Shown here: positions 20,911 through 32,873 of the stretch, piece by piece
Position numbering within the stretch: position 1 is the first letter of the stretch
How the letters are laid out: every line of letters begins with the position of its first letter
Assembly (NCBI GenBank): GCA_023014485.1
Contig: JAJOZX010001570.1
Location: 205,001 to 269,000 of the forward strand
Length of the DNA stretch: 64,000 bases
Origin: Bathynomus jamesi
Lineage: Eukaryota; Arthropoda; Malacostraca; Isopoda; Cirolanidae
Reading direction: 5' to 3'
Notes under the pieces: model-generated
The model's database searches: none
Told to the model about the DNA's origin: nothing
Seen by the model: only the letters and a program-made list of their open reading frames with translations
Made by a program: the position numbers and the translations under genes

Positions 20911-21868
20911 TTTGTAGTGAAATTTCTGAAGTTTATTTATAAGAAAAAACGAGTGTCTTCGCTGACAAACAAATGTTCTGACATTATTTAACCGAGAAGC
21001 AAATACAGCATACAAAATACTGATTATATAACCTTGTTTTGGACAAATTTGTAGCACTATTTCTACAAAGAAACACATTTCCAAAAATATTTTTGTCGTC
21101 ATCCAATACATAATTCTTTGAGTAACACATATCCACACACACACACATATATATATATCCTAAATCCCAATGTAGGGCCAACAGCAATCCACACTTTTTA
21201 CCATTAAGGTCGAACTTTGTAAGTAAGTCAGGTCTTCTTGTACGACCTACTTTTTCAAGGTTGGGTTAGATTAACAACCTAAAACAAGTCAGATGGTGTG
21301 TAAAGGTTGAGGCAACATAAAAGACTTATTTGACTTTGAGGTTTGTTGAATTAAAATCCTAACGCGGTAGAGCAAAAAAAAATGGTGCAAGCAGCTATGT
21401 ATTATTTTGAAAATATTAGAAAATAACAAAGTTATGACACTATGAAGATGTTACTAGGCTTATCATAGCTTACACCATTTGGATCTTTGCCGTTTCATGT
21501 ACTGTTTCCCATTTTGTTGAAAATAAGATAAGGTCAACTGTACGCCCTTGATGAGGTTAAGTCGTGATATTTTCGTTAAAACTTACGAAAATATCACAAC
21601 TTAACCAATCTTAACCAACCAACTTAATCTACAGTAATGTTTCATTACTGTAGCATGTTTCATGGCAATACGGGTGGCTTGTAAAGTTTTACCAAATAAT
21701 AATTGCATCATACGATAAAAAACCAAAACTTTCTTACAAAACTCTTCCCTCTTACTTTAACAAGAGGGAAAGCGATTAAAAATTGGAAAATATTAAATTA
21801 ACTTGTTCGATCTATTCAGTAAAAAGTGGTCACGGACGAAAATTTACACACACACACATATATATATA

Positions 21869-21918
<50 letters not shown>

Positions 21919-22740
21919 TGAAAAATATATGCCCTACATCTTAAATTACATATATGGAAATTCTACTTAAAAAGTGTAATAATCTTAAAAATGGAAAAAT
22001 TTTTGGTACTAAATAATATCAAATTGATTAAAATTTACTTAAATAAAATTATATGAAGACTAACAACTAAATTCGAAGGTCACATTTTAATATAGTTGCA
22101 AACTATATTTTCTAATTTGGTTGAGACAACGTCCCATAACAATTACTAAGAGCAAAACCACGAACTACGGAACTGTACACGTAACAGGCACCTATTTTAA
22201 TCCTATATTTTTAAGTACTATTTCTTCTTTGCTAAGAGGTCACTACATAAACAAAACTGTAATAAAAATGTTTTTCTATACATACAAAATATAATCTTTT
22301 TCACCCTAATCAAAAACTGTAGTCGTCCTACAATACCCACGTATGGGGGTACAGTAATAAGCCTTTAATATCAAAAATATATATACAGGGAATGGGGAAC
22401 GTGACCACTTTACTTCCATGACAATTTATACGTCCAGCAATCGCAGCACTACGTGGAAATAGACGGAGATGGAGTCAAACACTAATGAAGGGAATGAGAG
22501 AGTGTTCTTTATTGTAATGGAAGATAAACGGGAAACACCTTTTGTCGTCATGGAAAACCCCTTGTCGTTGAATTCAACTGTTGCGTGTACTACCTCCTCA
22601 GTAATAAATAATTAATATCTTAATTTCTAAGCCAACGTTTCGAACTTCATCTTCGAGGGATGAACCAGCAGCACATCTATACAGTTACTTGAAATTAAGA
22701 ATTCGTCTCAATAATAAAACTTCTAATTCGAATATACTAG
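20911..22740. other. non-coding stretch with repeat pieces
   Basis: No gene is seen. It contains a copy of the centre of the 12952-13209 foldback element (about 21530-21610) and an (AT)n tract at 21858-21916. A lone CAGGG-type end near 22385 has no partner that I could find. Confidence 0.5.
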
Positions 22741-23585
22741 ATCCCTTGACGCGGTCGGTCAGAAACCAAACTCGTGACAAATATACCGGGTTTGACTCCC
22801 ATTGCCACTGCCTCGGGTTGAGTTGGGCCAGTCACCTACTTTGCTAATTGTTCGGGGCTCATGTTTTTACTTAAAAAAAAAAAAATTTACTTTTATACAT
22901 ATTTTCTTACGCTTCAAAACAAAACAGTACCGTAAAGCATCTATTATTTTCAATTCGATTTAAGCAAAACCAATCCTTATTCACTATTATCGGTAATGTT
23001 CTTACTTAGACAATTGTAAGCTTCCATTCTATTATAGTAATCATTAATAATTATTTAAAGAATTTTGATGATTCTAACTATTTAATGAAACTTAAGAAAG
23101 GGCAGAAATTAATTCCTGGCGTATATAGTTCACGCGAGAGTTTTTACTTTTGTACCTTCATCCTACAAACAAAGTATATGTTCACACGGCACAACAAACA
23201 AAACAATATTCGATGTTACTAGACATCGGTGTAAGTAAGTCACCAAGTAAATTATGAGTAGAATGCGAGCTATGATTAATTCAAAGTTTCACAGGAATTC
23301 CAATTCCACAATTTCAAATAATTTAAGCGGACCCACACAGTTCAAGTATCATTTAAGTAGATTAAGCTTCAATCAATTATATATACACTGCTTATACTCT
23401 TAATTTTAACTCTTAACAATAGCGACAAATAGGCTCGGTCAACTAAATTTTGTTTACGCTCTCGAAAAGCTTGGAAAATATCGATACATCTTCAAGGAAG
23501 GGAGAACACCTACAGCAAATTTTAATCCAGGATAGAAATCTATACTTAATACGTACAAATTTAATACTTTTTAAATTTTCATTCA
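22741..23585. other. AT-rich stretch, no gene seen
   Basis: A tRNA-B-box-like segment near 22785 ('gggtttgactccc') may be a worn SINE. Otherwise nothing is supported. Confidence 0.35.
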
Positions 23586-23875
23586 GAGCATTTCGTGGCT
23601 TGATCGATTAGGGCACTGCCCGGCAATGCTGAGACTCCGCTGAGTCGTGGATTCGAACCCCAGTGCTGCCCAGAGCTGGGCGATTGTCTTTCCTGTATCT
23701 TACGTCTCGACGAAGCGGTGGGACGGCCATCCCCTTTCAACTGATTTGGGCTAAGGCAGCCCATTGCTCGGGCACCTACCCCTCACTTCCTTGGGGGGAT
23801 ATGGGACACGAATGTTGCCTTTTTTTTTTTTATTTCCTTTCATTTTTTGAAGACGACCTCTCACACAGTTAAAAA
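23586..23875 (+). mobile_element. tRNA-derived SINE (second family)
   Basis: A tRNA-like head with an A-box-like GGCTTGATCGATTAGG (about 23599) and a perfect B box, GGATTCGAACCCC (23649-23661). A GC-rich body of about 150 bp and a T-rich end follow. It differs from the dimeric SINE at 1079 and 32449. Confidence 0.65.
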
Positions 23876-24517
23876 AAAATGACCAAATATCCTTCAAGGA
23901 AAGCTATATAACGTAATAACTTAGTTTTCATTCTTAAAAGTTTCATCAATAAAAACTGGTCTAAGTTATATTAATGTCAGACGTCGAAGTCTTGTGGAAT
24001 ACTGGTACCAGCATTCAATGAGCATTTGAACGAAACATGACCAAAAAATAGTCGTGCGCCGAAGCCAGGCCTCTTTGGTTTTCTCTTACTACAGAGTTGT
24101 CGGGGACCAGACTTTTGCGCTAGAATGCACCTTTAATACTTCTTTTTGCAAATTCATATAACAAAACCCCGACAAAATTAGACCTAATCTACAAAAGAAG
24201 ACGGTGACAAAAATTATTTAAGAATAAAATAATGTGTTAACTGAAATAAACACATTATCCTCAGTTACATAAAAACATGTTAAAATAAATACACGAGAAA
24301 TACAAAAAATAGTGTTTAAAATTATTTCTAATAAATTATAAAAGTAGTATCAAATCTACAACCAATAATTATTAATACTAGATACAAATACAAGAATATT
24401 AAAATAAAACCAGGACCCGATACCATCAAACCATAACAATCGCCTTCAGTGAATATCAAGGTGATCGTAGTTCCAAACCTTGATCTCAATAATAATAATA
24501 ATAATAATAATTACTTT
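23876..24517. other. AT-rich stretch, no gene seen
   Basis: No supported feature except a short (AAT)n run at 24488-24511. Confidence 0.4.
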
Positions 24518-24690
24518 GGGGTTGTTTAACCTCCTTCGTAACGGCAAAAGTCACGTAACGGAAAGGAATCATACAGATGAACGCGGGATCCGAACCACGG
24601 GTCGCTACATCATCTGAACGGAGAGGACGATCATTCACTCAACTAACCTAGCTGATGAACGGAAACGGTGTTACAATGTGAAGACGAAGT
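24518..24690 (-). mobile_element. 5S-derived SINE, copy
   Basis: The tail ('ggggttgtttaacctcct') and the middle ('gggatccgaaccacgggtcg') are clear; the 5S-like head is degraded. Same orientation as the other copies. Confidence 0.55.
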
Positions 24691-24984
24691 AGTGTTCCTG
24701 TAACGCAAACAGTACTTGATACACTGAAAATATCTTAATAAAGGTGCGTTTAATGGTGTTAAATGCTTATGGAAAGAAGCGTACGAAAATTTACATTAAT
24801 TAAAATGCGACGCATACCAAACTTTCGTTAATGAATGTAATTTAGACGTGCTACGATAAACCCATCCGGAGAAGCTACTTCAGAGAAAGAGAGAGGCACG
24901 TTTACATTTGCGCTATATTCTCATTCAGTTTTTCTCATAAATCAATAAAATAATGTAATTTTTTTCATTAATAATAATTATGTT

Positions 24985-25194
24985 TTGGGTTGTTTATCCT
25001 CCTTCGCAACGTCTAAGATCATATGACGGAAGGGAAGCTTTAAGTGGGATCCGAACAATAGGTCGCTACATAATTTGGATGCAAAGGGCGGTCTCCCATC
25101 CAACTACTATCCGATTCAATATCGCTTAACTTCGCTGACCGACGGGAAACGCCGTTACGACACGTACCCCTAACTACTGAGCTACCGGGCGCCT
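24985..25194 (-). mobile_element. 5S-derived SINE with tRNA-like head
   Basis: On the minus strand the copy opens with a tRNA-like GGCGCCCGGTAGCTCAGTAG, then AGCGAAGTTAAGCGATATTG and TAGTAGTTGGATGGGAGACC, matching the 5S rRNA internal control region. The common tail follows. Confidence 0.75.
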
Positions 25195-25986
25195 ATGTAC
25201 AGTTTATACTTAAGTGTGTGTTAATGTAGTTCCCATCAAATTCTACAGATTAACAGTCCTTCCACGCCTTCACAAATATTTCATACATTTTTGAGAAACC
25301 CAGAAAAACGAATCAATCAATACATTTATAAAAGACCACAACCATCAAACTTTTGAGCTTCACAGCCGAAGACAGCGGGTCCAACTTTGTGAAGCTGCAT
25401 TTAGAATCTATGCGACTCGTGAGTTTAGAGTAAATAATAAATTCCGACTGGATTAAAAATGTGTTCGAACGTGGACTGACTAGATTCAAGTAGGCTTTGT
25501 TATTATCTTGAAGTACTGCACGTTATTTATAAAAATGATATATTTCACGTACAAATACTGTACATACAGTAAAACGGACTACAATAATAGTAATTAATTT
25601 TATAAAACTATAATAAATAATAAATAATCTTATTATATTTCAACATTTCTAAGAATGTTTTTAAATTTATATATAAAAATCTTCAACCAGTTTTCAGAAA
25701 AGCGTCCCAATATGGATTATTTTGGCTTTAAACCTGAATGTGAACGCGTCTTTAAGTAATAAATTAAAGAGGATCGGCTTCACAACTGCGGAAACAGAGT
25801 CTCCTTAATACTGAGAAAAAGGAACATAGGCCTAGTGTCTTAAATGTCACGCGCAACCCATCCCCTAAACGCACTCCCTTAATGCTATGGTAATACTTCT
25901 CCTTAACATATTCCTTATTATTTGTTCATCGACGACAACCTTCCGGCGCCTCTCATCCCCGATTCCTTTCGTTTCGGGACTCCCTC
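25195..25986. other. INPP4 3' untranslated or downstream sequence
   Basis: On the minus strand this directly follows the INPP4 stop codon, so at least its right part should be 3' UTR. I could not place the polyadenylation site. Confidence 0.4.
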
Positions 25987-26119
25987 TTAAGTAGGATTTG
26001 TGCCAAATGTTCCTGGAGGAGGTTTATACTGCGAGGGAAAGAGCGCGAGCTGGAGCGAAGAGAAGGCGTACTTAGGACGGCCAACGTTTTTCTCACAATT
26101 CGTCAGTCGTGTCCCGATG
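25987..26119 (-). CDS. INPP4: INPP4 terminal coding exon
   Basis: The acceptor is 'ttctcccaaaag' before C at 26119. One base completes a Ser codon split with the previous exon (AGA TC|C). The reading then gives EKNVGRPKYAFSSLQLALFP, followed by SQYKPPPGTFGTNPT and TAA at 25989-25987. The KNVG-KYAFNSLQ and P-PPGT-G pattern is the conserved C-terminus of INPP4 phosphatases. Length 133 bp (1+132) agrees with phase. Confidence 0.92.
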
Positions 26120-26523
26120 CTTTTGGGAGAAAATCATTCGTTATTTAATTACATTATCTTCAGAAATAATTCAGTACTTAATTATTTGTAACTAATAATA
26201 GTATGTGTAAGCCATTAAAACTATTATTATTACTTGTACATGTTTACGGTAAGAGTGCTATCGAACTTATGCAAAAAACCTGGTCTGAATCATATAAAAC
26301 GGAAGTCAAATTTTAAATAATTTTTATGTACGTTAAACTGTTTTTCTTGGAGGTCAAAAAACAAATCAACATACTGTACATATACCAGTTATCTAGGAAT
26401 ATTTGAAACAAGACCGAACACGTACAATTGGGTACAGAAGTGGTTATTCTTTTTTATTGTAAAGATGTAAAGATCGGCTTTGAATTACGCACAAAAATAA
26501 AGTAATAATGCTCCAACAATTAG

Positions 26524-26779
26524 TTTTTTGAGTTGTTTAATATTCTTCGAAGCAACAAAGGTCGTGTGAAAGCGTGTTTTTGGGGTTGTTTAGCTTCCTT
26601 CGTAAGGGGGCTATGCGACGGAGGGGGCCTACAGCTTTACGTGGCAATCGAACCACGGGTCGCTACATCATCTGGAAGTAGAGAACGGTCACCCATCTCT
26701 AACTACTGCCTAAACCCAATGTCGCTTAACTTCACTGATTAACGCAAGCAGCGTTGCGACATGACCACGATGTAGTCCG
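26524..26779 (-). mobile_element. 5S-derived SINE inside the last INPP4 intron
   Basis: A full copy at 26580-26779 has the tail 'ggggttgtttagc', the centre 'atcgaaccacgggtcgctac' and the 5S-like head 'aatgtcgcttaacttcactga'. A partial tail of another copy precedes it (26524-26574). It lies within the 748-bp intron between the last two exons. Confidence 0.7.
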
Positions 26780-26867
26780 GTTAAAGTGGAAGTCGAATCA
26801 ATCACACTCGAATTAAATAAAACGTAACAGAATTAACAAAGAAACACTTTTCTGTAATTCAACTTAC

Positions 26868-27003
26868 GATCTAAGGCAGTCGAGAGCGGGCTTGAACTCT
26901 GACTGAGAGAGATCGAAGTCCTCCTGAAGAATAAGAACCTCTTCTAAAGTCACACTCATTGCCGTTCGGTCCTTGGCACTCTTGCAAGAGGTGAAGCGAA
27001 GCC
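26868..27003 (-). CDS. INPP4: INPP4 catalytic exon (CKSAKDRT)
   Basis: The acceptor is 'aaaaaaaaatccag' and the donor 'TC|gtaagttg'. The exon reads [20 protein letters not shown] followed by [20 protein letters not shown] and [14 protein letters not shown] is the C-x5-R active-site motif of the Mg2+-independent inositol polyphosphate 4-phosphatases, which remove the D4 phosphate from phosphatidylinositol 3,4-bisphosphate. The nucleophilic Cys codon is at 26984-26986 and the Arg at 26966-26968, both intact. 136 bp = 2+132+2. Confidence 0.95.
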
Positions 27004-27205
27004 CTGGATTTTTTTTTGTTTTTAATTTTAGAAAAATAAAAATTATTATGTACATAACAGTTTGCGTAAAGCTTAAAAGTAGCGGCATCACTTACGTTCC
27101 AAATAAAAATCCTGCATGAAAAAAATTTATGATGAACATAAATCTAAAAATCACAACGGGTAAATACCCTTTTCAGACAAAAAAATATTTACAAAAATTT
27201 CGTAC

Positions 27206-27352
27206 CATTCATCGCTCTGCAAATTTTAGCTGCAGTCTGCAATATAGCGACATTCTTTGGTTGCTGCTGAAAGATTTCTGTGTGGAGCTGAGAAAAGAGC
27301 GCGCTCAAACCCTCCTTCCTTCGCGCTAGCAGAGGACTAGGTAAAGTGTTAC
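27206..27352 (-). CDS. INPP4: INPP4 exon upstream of the catalytic exon
   Basis: Acceptor 'tttttacag', donor 'AATG|gtacga'. The frame is joined to the previous exon by T|GT (Cys) and to the next by G|GG (Gly). It reads ARRKEGLSALFSQLHTEIFQ and QQPKNVAILQTAAKICRAMN. The KNV-L--AA-(V/I)CR-(L/M)N pattern directly before [13 protein letters not shown] is a family signature. 147 bp = 2+144+1. Confidence 0.9.
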
Positions 27353-27470
27353 CTGTAAAAAGAGTTTCAGAACTGATTACTGTAGTAAAAAAAAAAAATC
27401 TTTGTTTAACTCATCCGAATCGAAAGGCAATCACAGACAATAAAAATGAAGGTAAATCATCGTTCCCTAC

Positions 27471-27597
27471 ATCTGTTTTCTTGCTCGGGAGGGAAAAGGG
27501 CCTTAAAGCGATTGTAGTAACTGAGAAGACGGTCATAATTGTTGTGATTGTTCCGATACTGAGCACCATCTCTGCTCAACTTTGCAGCCAAAGTTGC
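27471..27597 (-). CDS. INPP4: INPP4 exon
   Basis: Acceptor 'tttcttgttag', donor 'AGAT|gtaggg'. It reads ATLAAKLSRDGAQYRNNHNN and YDRLLSYYNRFKALFPPEQE. It continues GINEE from the previous exon, giving the conserved GINE--(A/T)LA block, and has the YY--F--L-P pattern of the family. 127 bp = 126+1. Confidence 0.9.
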
Positions 27598-27832
27598 CTA
27601 ACAAGAAAACACAAAAAAGTTACCATCACTGGTGATGAGGAGGAACAATCTTTGAAATCTTCAAGTGCGGAGTGTTCGTATTTAAAATATTAAAGAAGGC
27701 GTAAGAACTGCTCATACATACTTATAAATGTAAAAACCATCAGATTTTACACTCTTATAATCATGTCCAAACATGAGGCAATGAAAATGGAGTAATTCTT
27801 AGTTATTTTTACTGAAAAACCTTCCCTCTTAC

Positions 27833-27968
27833 CTCCTCATTGATACCAACATTGAAGAAGACGGATGTCACTCTGAAGTAGGGGGGATCCGAAGGATGAC
27901 CTTTGGCTGAGCATGGAAGAAGACTTAACATCTGCTCAGGAACAGGAAGGATCACCCTCATGGCTCTC
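27833..27968 (-). CDS. INPP4: INPP4 exon
   Basis: Acceptor 'ttgctcgttcag', donor 'GAG|gtaagagg'. It reads RAMRVILPVPEQMLSLLPCS and then FRVTSVFFNVGINEE. The V-(V/L)P-P---SLLP and V-(L/F)FN-GINE patterns are INPP4 hallmarks. 136 bp = 1+135, in phase with both neighbours. Confidence 0.9.
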
Positions 27969-27999
27969 CTGAACGAGCAAGAAACACATCACTTACGTT

Positions 28000-28900
28000 T
28001 AAAAAATTACATACTTATGCCATTCAAAGGAAAATGAATGGGCCAATTTTTTTAAACAGATAGTTGTAGGATATTATTATAATTATTAAAGGTTAAATGT
28101 ATCTATATTCAAGAGCGAACATCGTATTCACTTCGTACTGTATTTATTTTTCTCAAGATCTATACATTATTCGCACATCTTTCTTACAGCGACCTCAAAA
28201 ACAAATCACATTAAAAAAGTTACATCCTTTTCACTTCAAATGAACGCGTATCGAAGTTCAGTTGGCAAAAACTTCCTTCAAATGCTGTATTTTATCACTA
28301 AATTATACACATCAAAATACTTCCTTGGATCACGGATAACAGTACACAAAGATCCAAGCGACAAAATCTTTTGTCAGTTTTCCCACTAGTTACTAGGGTG
28401 GTTCATCCTTAGAGGGGTTAAACCCCTTTTCTTTAAATGTTCAGGTGTTCACTCGTTATTAGGTTTCTATTAAAGAGAAAACTCCTTAAACCAAGTTTGA
28501 GCTTAATCGATAAACATTTAGAAGTCGCTTAAGTGGCCTGGAAGTTTTTCCCTTTACGCCGTACTAGTACCCTGACCTGATCAATGTTTGTACAGGGATG
28601 TAAAAATATAAAAGCAGATTTTGGAGCCCAAGCAGCCTAAATTCTGTCGTTATAAAGGGAGGGGAGACTCTAAAGTGAACAGTTTTTCATACTCTGTGAA
28701 GTGCTAGATGTCAATTGTTTACGACCGAACATGTACCATGGAATTGCACAGTTTGTAAAGAAAGAGAATGCGACGAAGGAAGGAGTCATCTGCGAAACGG
28801 GAAAAGAAAGAAAAACACAGGAAGAGGAAGACAGAGCAGGTGAAGTTGTCATAATTGAATTCCACCAGAAATAATTCTCAGAAAGATTCAAATGACTCGG
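28000..28900. other. intron sequence, no gene seen
   Basis: Part of the INPP4 intron 27969-32253. A minus ORF of 73 codons at 28670-28891 has no support. Confidence 0.4.
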
Positions 28901-28929
28901 AGGTCGCTACCATCAAACCTTCAAAAAGA

Positions 28930-30115
28930 CTAAGACTCATTCTTCCTCCTAACTTGCCATCAGCGCTGGGCTAAACAAAGCTGTCCGACAAGCAAACAAC
29001 CTACGTAATCATCGAAACAGCACAAAGTTGCGGTCACGATATCGGAGATATACCCCTATTAGTCCGTGGGCCAGAAGAGTTGCTCGGTACCACTCGGGGG
29101 AACCAAACGTCCCTCATATCAATGATGAAAGATGCTAAGTAGATGATAAAAATGCTTGCTGGACATTTCAAAGAGTAGCTTTATTGTTTTATCAGCATTT
29201 TAAGTTTGCGCCCAATAGTGCAATATTGGGCGCCTATGTTTGATGAAGATTTACATTAAAACGCTACCAGATACAGATGTCCAGCAAGCATATTTGGAAA
29301 CTACAAATTATAAGCTTTCCAAAAAGCATTGTTTCATCCGGTTTGCCTTGGTGGTACCAATTGGCCAAAATTTGGAAACAGTGGAAACACCAATCTTCGT
29401 TCACTGGGATGAGAAGCTTCTGCCTTCTCTCAATAGATTAACGACAGAGAAAGTGGACAGACTCGCAGTCTTGGTCTCTGGTACTAAGATTGAAAACCTT
29501 GGTGTTCCGAAACTGGCTCCTGGAACGGGAAAGGCAATATCTACAGCAGTGGTGCAAGCTCCTTTGGAGTGGAATCTACCACACAGAATCACTGTAACGC
29601 GTTTCGTTACCACCGATAGCAACACCGCAAAGCACGCAGAAATGTGCACCCTGGCTGTGAGGAAGTTAAGGAAGAATCTGCCGTACCTTGCTTGTCGCTA
29701 TCACGTGCACGAAATTATTATCGTTGATGTGCTCAAGATAAATGTTTGGCCTGTTCACTGAACCTGACATTCTCCTCCAAGCAATTCCGGGAGGATGGGG
29801 TACCACCGACTGGTCAAAGTACAAACTGTGTGATAATGAGAGGCTGTCATCTCCTCTGTTTGCACAAGCAGAAGCAAACTACTACTACTACTACTTTCGC
29901 CATGGCTCTTCTCCAAAATGAAGTCTAACCTCGAGATGACCTGCGCGAGTTCCTGGAATTAAGCATCATCTTCCTGGGCGGAATTCCTCCTCGTGGTATA
30001 AGGTTTATTCATAGCTCTCGGAACCTACCATCAGACCCAGTGGATAGCGACGGTAATCTATGCTATCAAGGTTTACCCGTTTCACAGCCAGTTCTCGCTC
30101 ACTCGGCGCAAAAAT
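28930..30115 (+). pseudogene. decayed transposase-like gene, unclassified family
   Basis: The central frame 29240-29761 (173 codons) has TPIFVHWDEKLLPSLNRLT, VDRLAVLVSGTKIENL and TTDSNTAKHAEMC then LACRYHVHEIII. Upstream sequence (about 28980-29130) and downstream sequence (FTEPDILLQAIP near 29750; DDLREFLELSIIFLGG near 29935; LGTYHQTQWIATVIYAIKVY near 30020) continue the same protein in other phases, with several frameshifts and stops. From memory it belongs to a large group of transposon-derived arthropod and cnidarian proteins with no standard name. TTDSNTA may be equivalent to the second catalytic Asp region of hAT-like RNase H folds; that is inference. Confidence 0.6.
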
Positions 30116-30663
30116 GAGTCTCCTCAACTTTTGCAACTTCTCTACTCTGGTCTACATGAAGGCGTGGAATTCTTCGATAGTTACCAGAGAGGGCCACACA
30201 ATTAGCGATGCGACAGGGTTTTGAGATGGGGGGGGTGGGGCATTAAAAAAAATAAAAAAATAGCTCAAAATTTTATTTAAAATATTAACTTGAAAGTGAT
30301 CAAATAGTGCAAAAACCTCGTTTTGCCATCTTAAGATCATATTAATTCTTACTGCATATAGCGCGTTCGGGAGTGATATAAAGATATAATATGAAATGCG
30401 TATATTTTTCTTATTAAACAGGGCATAATACAATATGGTTGTGTACATTTCCAAACTGTCCAAGTTAGAACACTTCCACATGATGACCACCTCGATCATC
30501 CTACTTAATCCCTTTGGAGTTTTATCTATGGGGATATGTTAAAATACTCTTGTTTTGTTTTGTGCCAAATACGGGGATCTGGCAGAATTCCTCAAAGAAT
30601 CGGAAAGATAACACGGGCCTGCGATGGTTTTGTTGTCCGAAATATTTTACCACTTATATAGTA
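30116..30663. other. intron sequence, no gene seen
   Basis: The 115-codon minus ORF at 30152-30499 has no recognisable motif and overlaps the decayed gene's end; not called. Confidence 0.35.
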
Positions 30664-31002
30664 ATTTTTGTACGCTGATTCCGAAAATAATATTCACTTT
30701 TCGTCATCACGTACAGATTTCTCACGGGAAACGGGTTACTCCAGGGCGTACATTCGAGACTAAAAGGCATAAATCTCACGAGAAAACTCGGGACAAATGA
30801 AGATGAATATGTAATTGACGTTAATAGTCTTTTCTTTTTAAAGTTGTTTGCATTTGTAATTAGTATAACAAAGCGAAATAGGTACCTAATGTAAATTGAA
30901 ATAATATTTATTTATGTTGTTTTTTCCCCCTTCCAGTTTGCAAAAAATCCCTACGTGATAGAAAAAAATGGACACCTTATTCGAAATCAGCGTAGTTGAC
31001 TT
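30664..31002. mobile_element. MITE with CGCTGATT subterminal motif
   Basis: TACGCTGATTCCGAA at 30671-30685 and its inverted form (TTCGAAATCAGCGTA) at 30981-30995 bracket a non-coding AT-rich body. A second inverted pair ('atcacgtac' and 'tacgtgat') lies just inside. Exact ends and target duplication are unclear. Confidence 0.5.
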
Positions 31003-32253
31003 ATATAAAACCAGTTGTTAGTAAGAAAACAACTCTTACAAAGTTCTCATTCGCAGACCCGTGAATTGGATTATGATGAGAGAGGTCTAACTGCGGTCAT
31101 AAATGCGTGATTTAGATTGAATGGTAAGTGTATTGATTAATATGAAAAATATTTTTGTACCGTTACTTCTCGTACTATATTTATCTCAAACGACTAAACA
31201 AATAGATATTTTACTGTTGCATATTATGAGTACGTACAATTTCACTACAGACACTTATTAATCGCGTATCAATAAGTAATTTAATATAGTTTATCATGTA
31301 TGGTTGGGTTTTTGAATATGACATACTTTCTTGTCCGTGATTGCTCCTAACTATTAAAAATGGAAGGGAGAATTGAAAATCGTATATTAGATTATCCTCT
31401 GGAGCGGTGTTTCTCAACCAGGAGATCGTGGAACTTGGAGAAAATTGTCAGCTTACATGGAAAATCGAAGTTTATTTTTACAGCAAAAAAAAAAATCGGA
31501 AAGAAAATTCTTAATTGAAAAAACAATACCAGTGAAATGTTAATTTTATAGATGAAATTATTTATTGTTAATCGTAATCTTTTTAACTGTTAATCCATAT
31601 CTTTTAATGACAGACCCGCACCCGATTTGCATTTGTTAGTTTTTACGTTCGTTGACTAGACGAAACACAAAGTAACAAGTCTATTTTACTGCTTTGTTTT
31701 AACTGAAACCATTGACAAGAAGTCTTGTTCACCTAAGTATGTGGTTGCAAATGAATTACAACTTTCAACGATTCAGACACCAGTTCTGGATACTCACTTT
31801 TCAAGCTAAAATGTACATAAATCTTCTGACGGGAATGACAACCGTATGGTCTTGTCAAAAGAATGTACAATCAACTAACGTTTGGCCTTCGGCAAACTCT
31901 ACCCCCTTTCACTAAACGGATTAAATATCCACTTCTTACTAAGCTTTCCATCGTCACGCCGATAATAGTCCTGGAGCTGGTTTTGCAGCTCAAGAGGGGA
32001 ATAGCATTGATCACCTAGTACGGCAGGATTCTGATAAAAGACGAAAGCCAGCGGCAGGACTTTCTTCAGGTGAATGAAGACCGTCGTCGGAAGGGAAAGG
32101 ACCAACGAAAGGCCACAGTGATGGGCATCGTCGCAGAGAGGCAACAATGAGCAACAACTTATGCATATTGTGAGATCCCCCATCACCCTTTTAATGCCGA
32201 GTGAGCACTTAAACATTTTTTAAGCATCTTTTTTGAGCCACTCTACTACTCAC
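31003..32253. other. intron sequence, no gene called
   Basis: A 105-codon minus ORF at 31899-32216 lies next to an INPP4 exon but does not match it and has no splice support. Confidence 0.4.
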
Positions 32254-32412
32254 CTAGTTCCAGTCACCCTCGGCAAGGGTATTTTTTTTTGAGAGTAGGT
32301 ACCATGTCCTTTGGGTGTTTGCGAGAATACACCCGCAGGAACCATAACAAAGTCTACGGTTCCCACGTCTTCCACAGCCACTATCATGTCTGCTATTCTC
32401 CCTGCCTCACTT
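32254..32412 (-). CDS. INPP4: INPP4 exon (isolated)
   Basis: Acceptor 'ttttttgtttcag', donor 'ACTAG|gtgagtag'. The frame is fixed by one base at the start (AG|A) and two at the end (AG|G). It reads SEAGRIADMIVAVEDVGTVD and FVMVPAGVFSQTPKGHGTYS. The D/E-G-I-DM-VAV-D(V/L)--V-F pattern sits at the right place in INPP4, between the FEGL block and the V-LPVP block. It lies alone, 16.7 kb from the upstream exon and 4.3 kb from the downstream one. 159 bp = 1+156+2. Confidence 0.85.
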
Positions 32413-32448
32413 CTGAAACAAAAAAATTATATATATATATATATATAT

Positions 32449-32732
32449 GCGCCTCGGTGGTGCAGTGGTTAGCGTCGCTGACTACAAATCCATCGGCCCC
32501 TGGTTCGAGACCTGACGGCAGTCGGCGCGCAGCAAAACCCAGCTGTTCATCTTTCCACACAATAAAGAAAGTTGTTGGTAGATAAATGGGTACCCTAGGT
32601 GGCCTAGTGGTTAAGACGCTGGGCTGCTGATGGGGCGTGGTTCGGATTCCACGTTAAACTGTAGGTCTAAGATGGAGTGAAAAGCTTGACCTTCGTCTCA
32701 GAATGAATAATTCGGGCGGAAGCTAACCAAAG
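32449..32732 (+). mobile_element. dimeric tRNA-derived SINE, copy 2
   Basis: The first tRNA-like unit has GTGGTGCAGTGGTTAGC and B box GGTTCGAGACC (32501-32511). A linker with 'acaataaagaaagttg' follows, then the second unit with GTGGCCTAGTGGTTAAGACG and B box GGTTCGGATTCC. A tail ends at (AT)n. It matches 1079-1412 in the opposite orientation. Confidence 0.75.
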
Positions 32733-32734
32733 GT

Positions 32735-32744
32735 TATATATATA

Positions 32745-32832
<88 letters not shown>

Positions 32833-32836
32833 ATAT

Positions 32837-32872
<36 letters not shown>
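32735..32872. repeat. (AT)n microsatellite
   Basis: About 135 bp of AT repeats with regular TATT phase breaks. Small ORFs reading Tyr-Ile repeats here are artefacts. Confidence 0.95.

Positions 32873-32873
<1 letters not shown>

Noticed and set aside
22380..22420. Lone CAGGG-type transposon end
   Set aside because: No inverted partner at a reasonable distance could be identified.
22741..22870. Possible tRNA-like sequence with 'gggtttgactccc'
   Set aside because: A B-box-like stretch alone, without a convincing A box, stems or a second copy in the window.
31899..32216. 105-codon minus ORF near an INPP4 exon
   Set aside because: It does not match the INPP4 protein, lacks proper splice borders, and the true exon at 32254-32412 already supplies the expected residues and phase.
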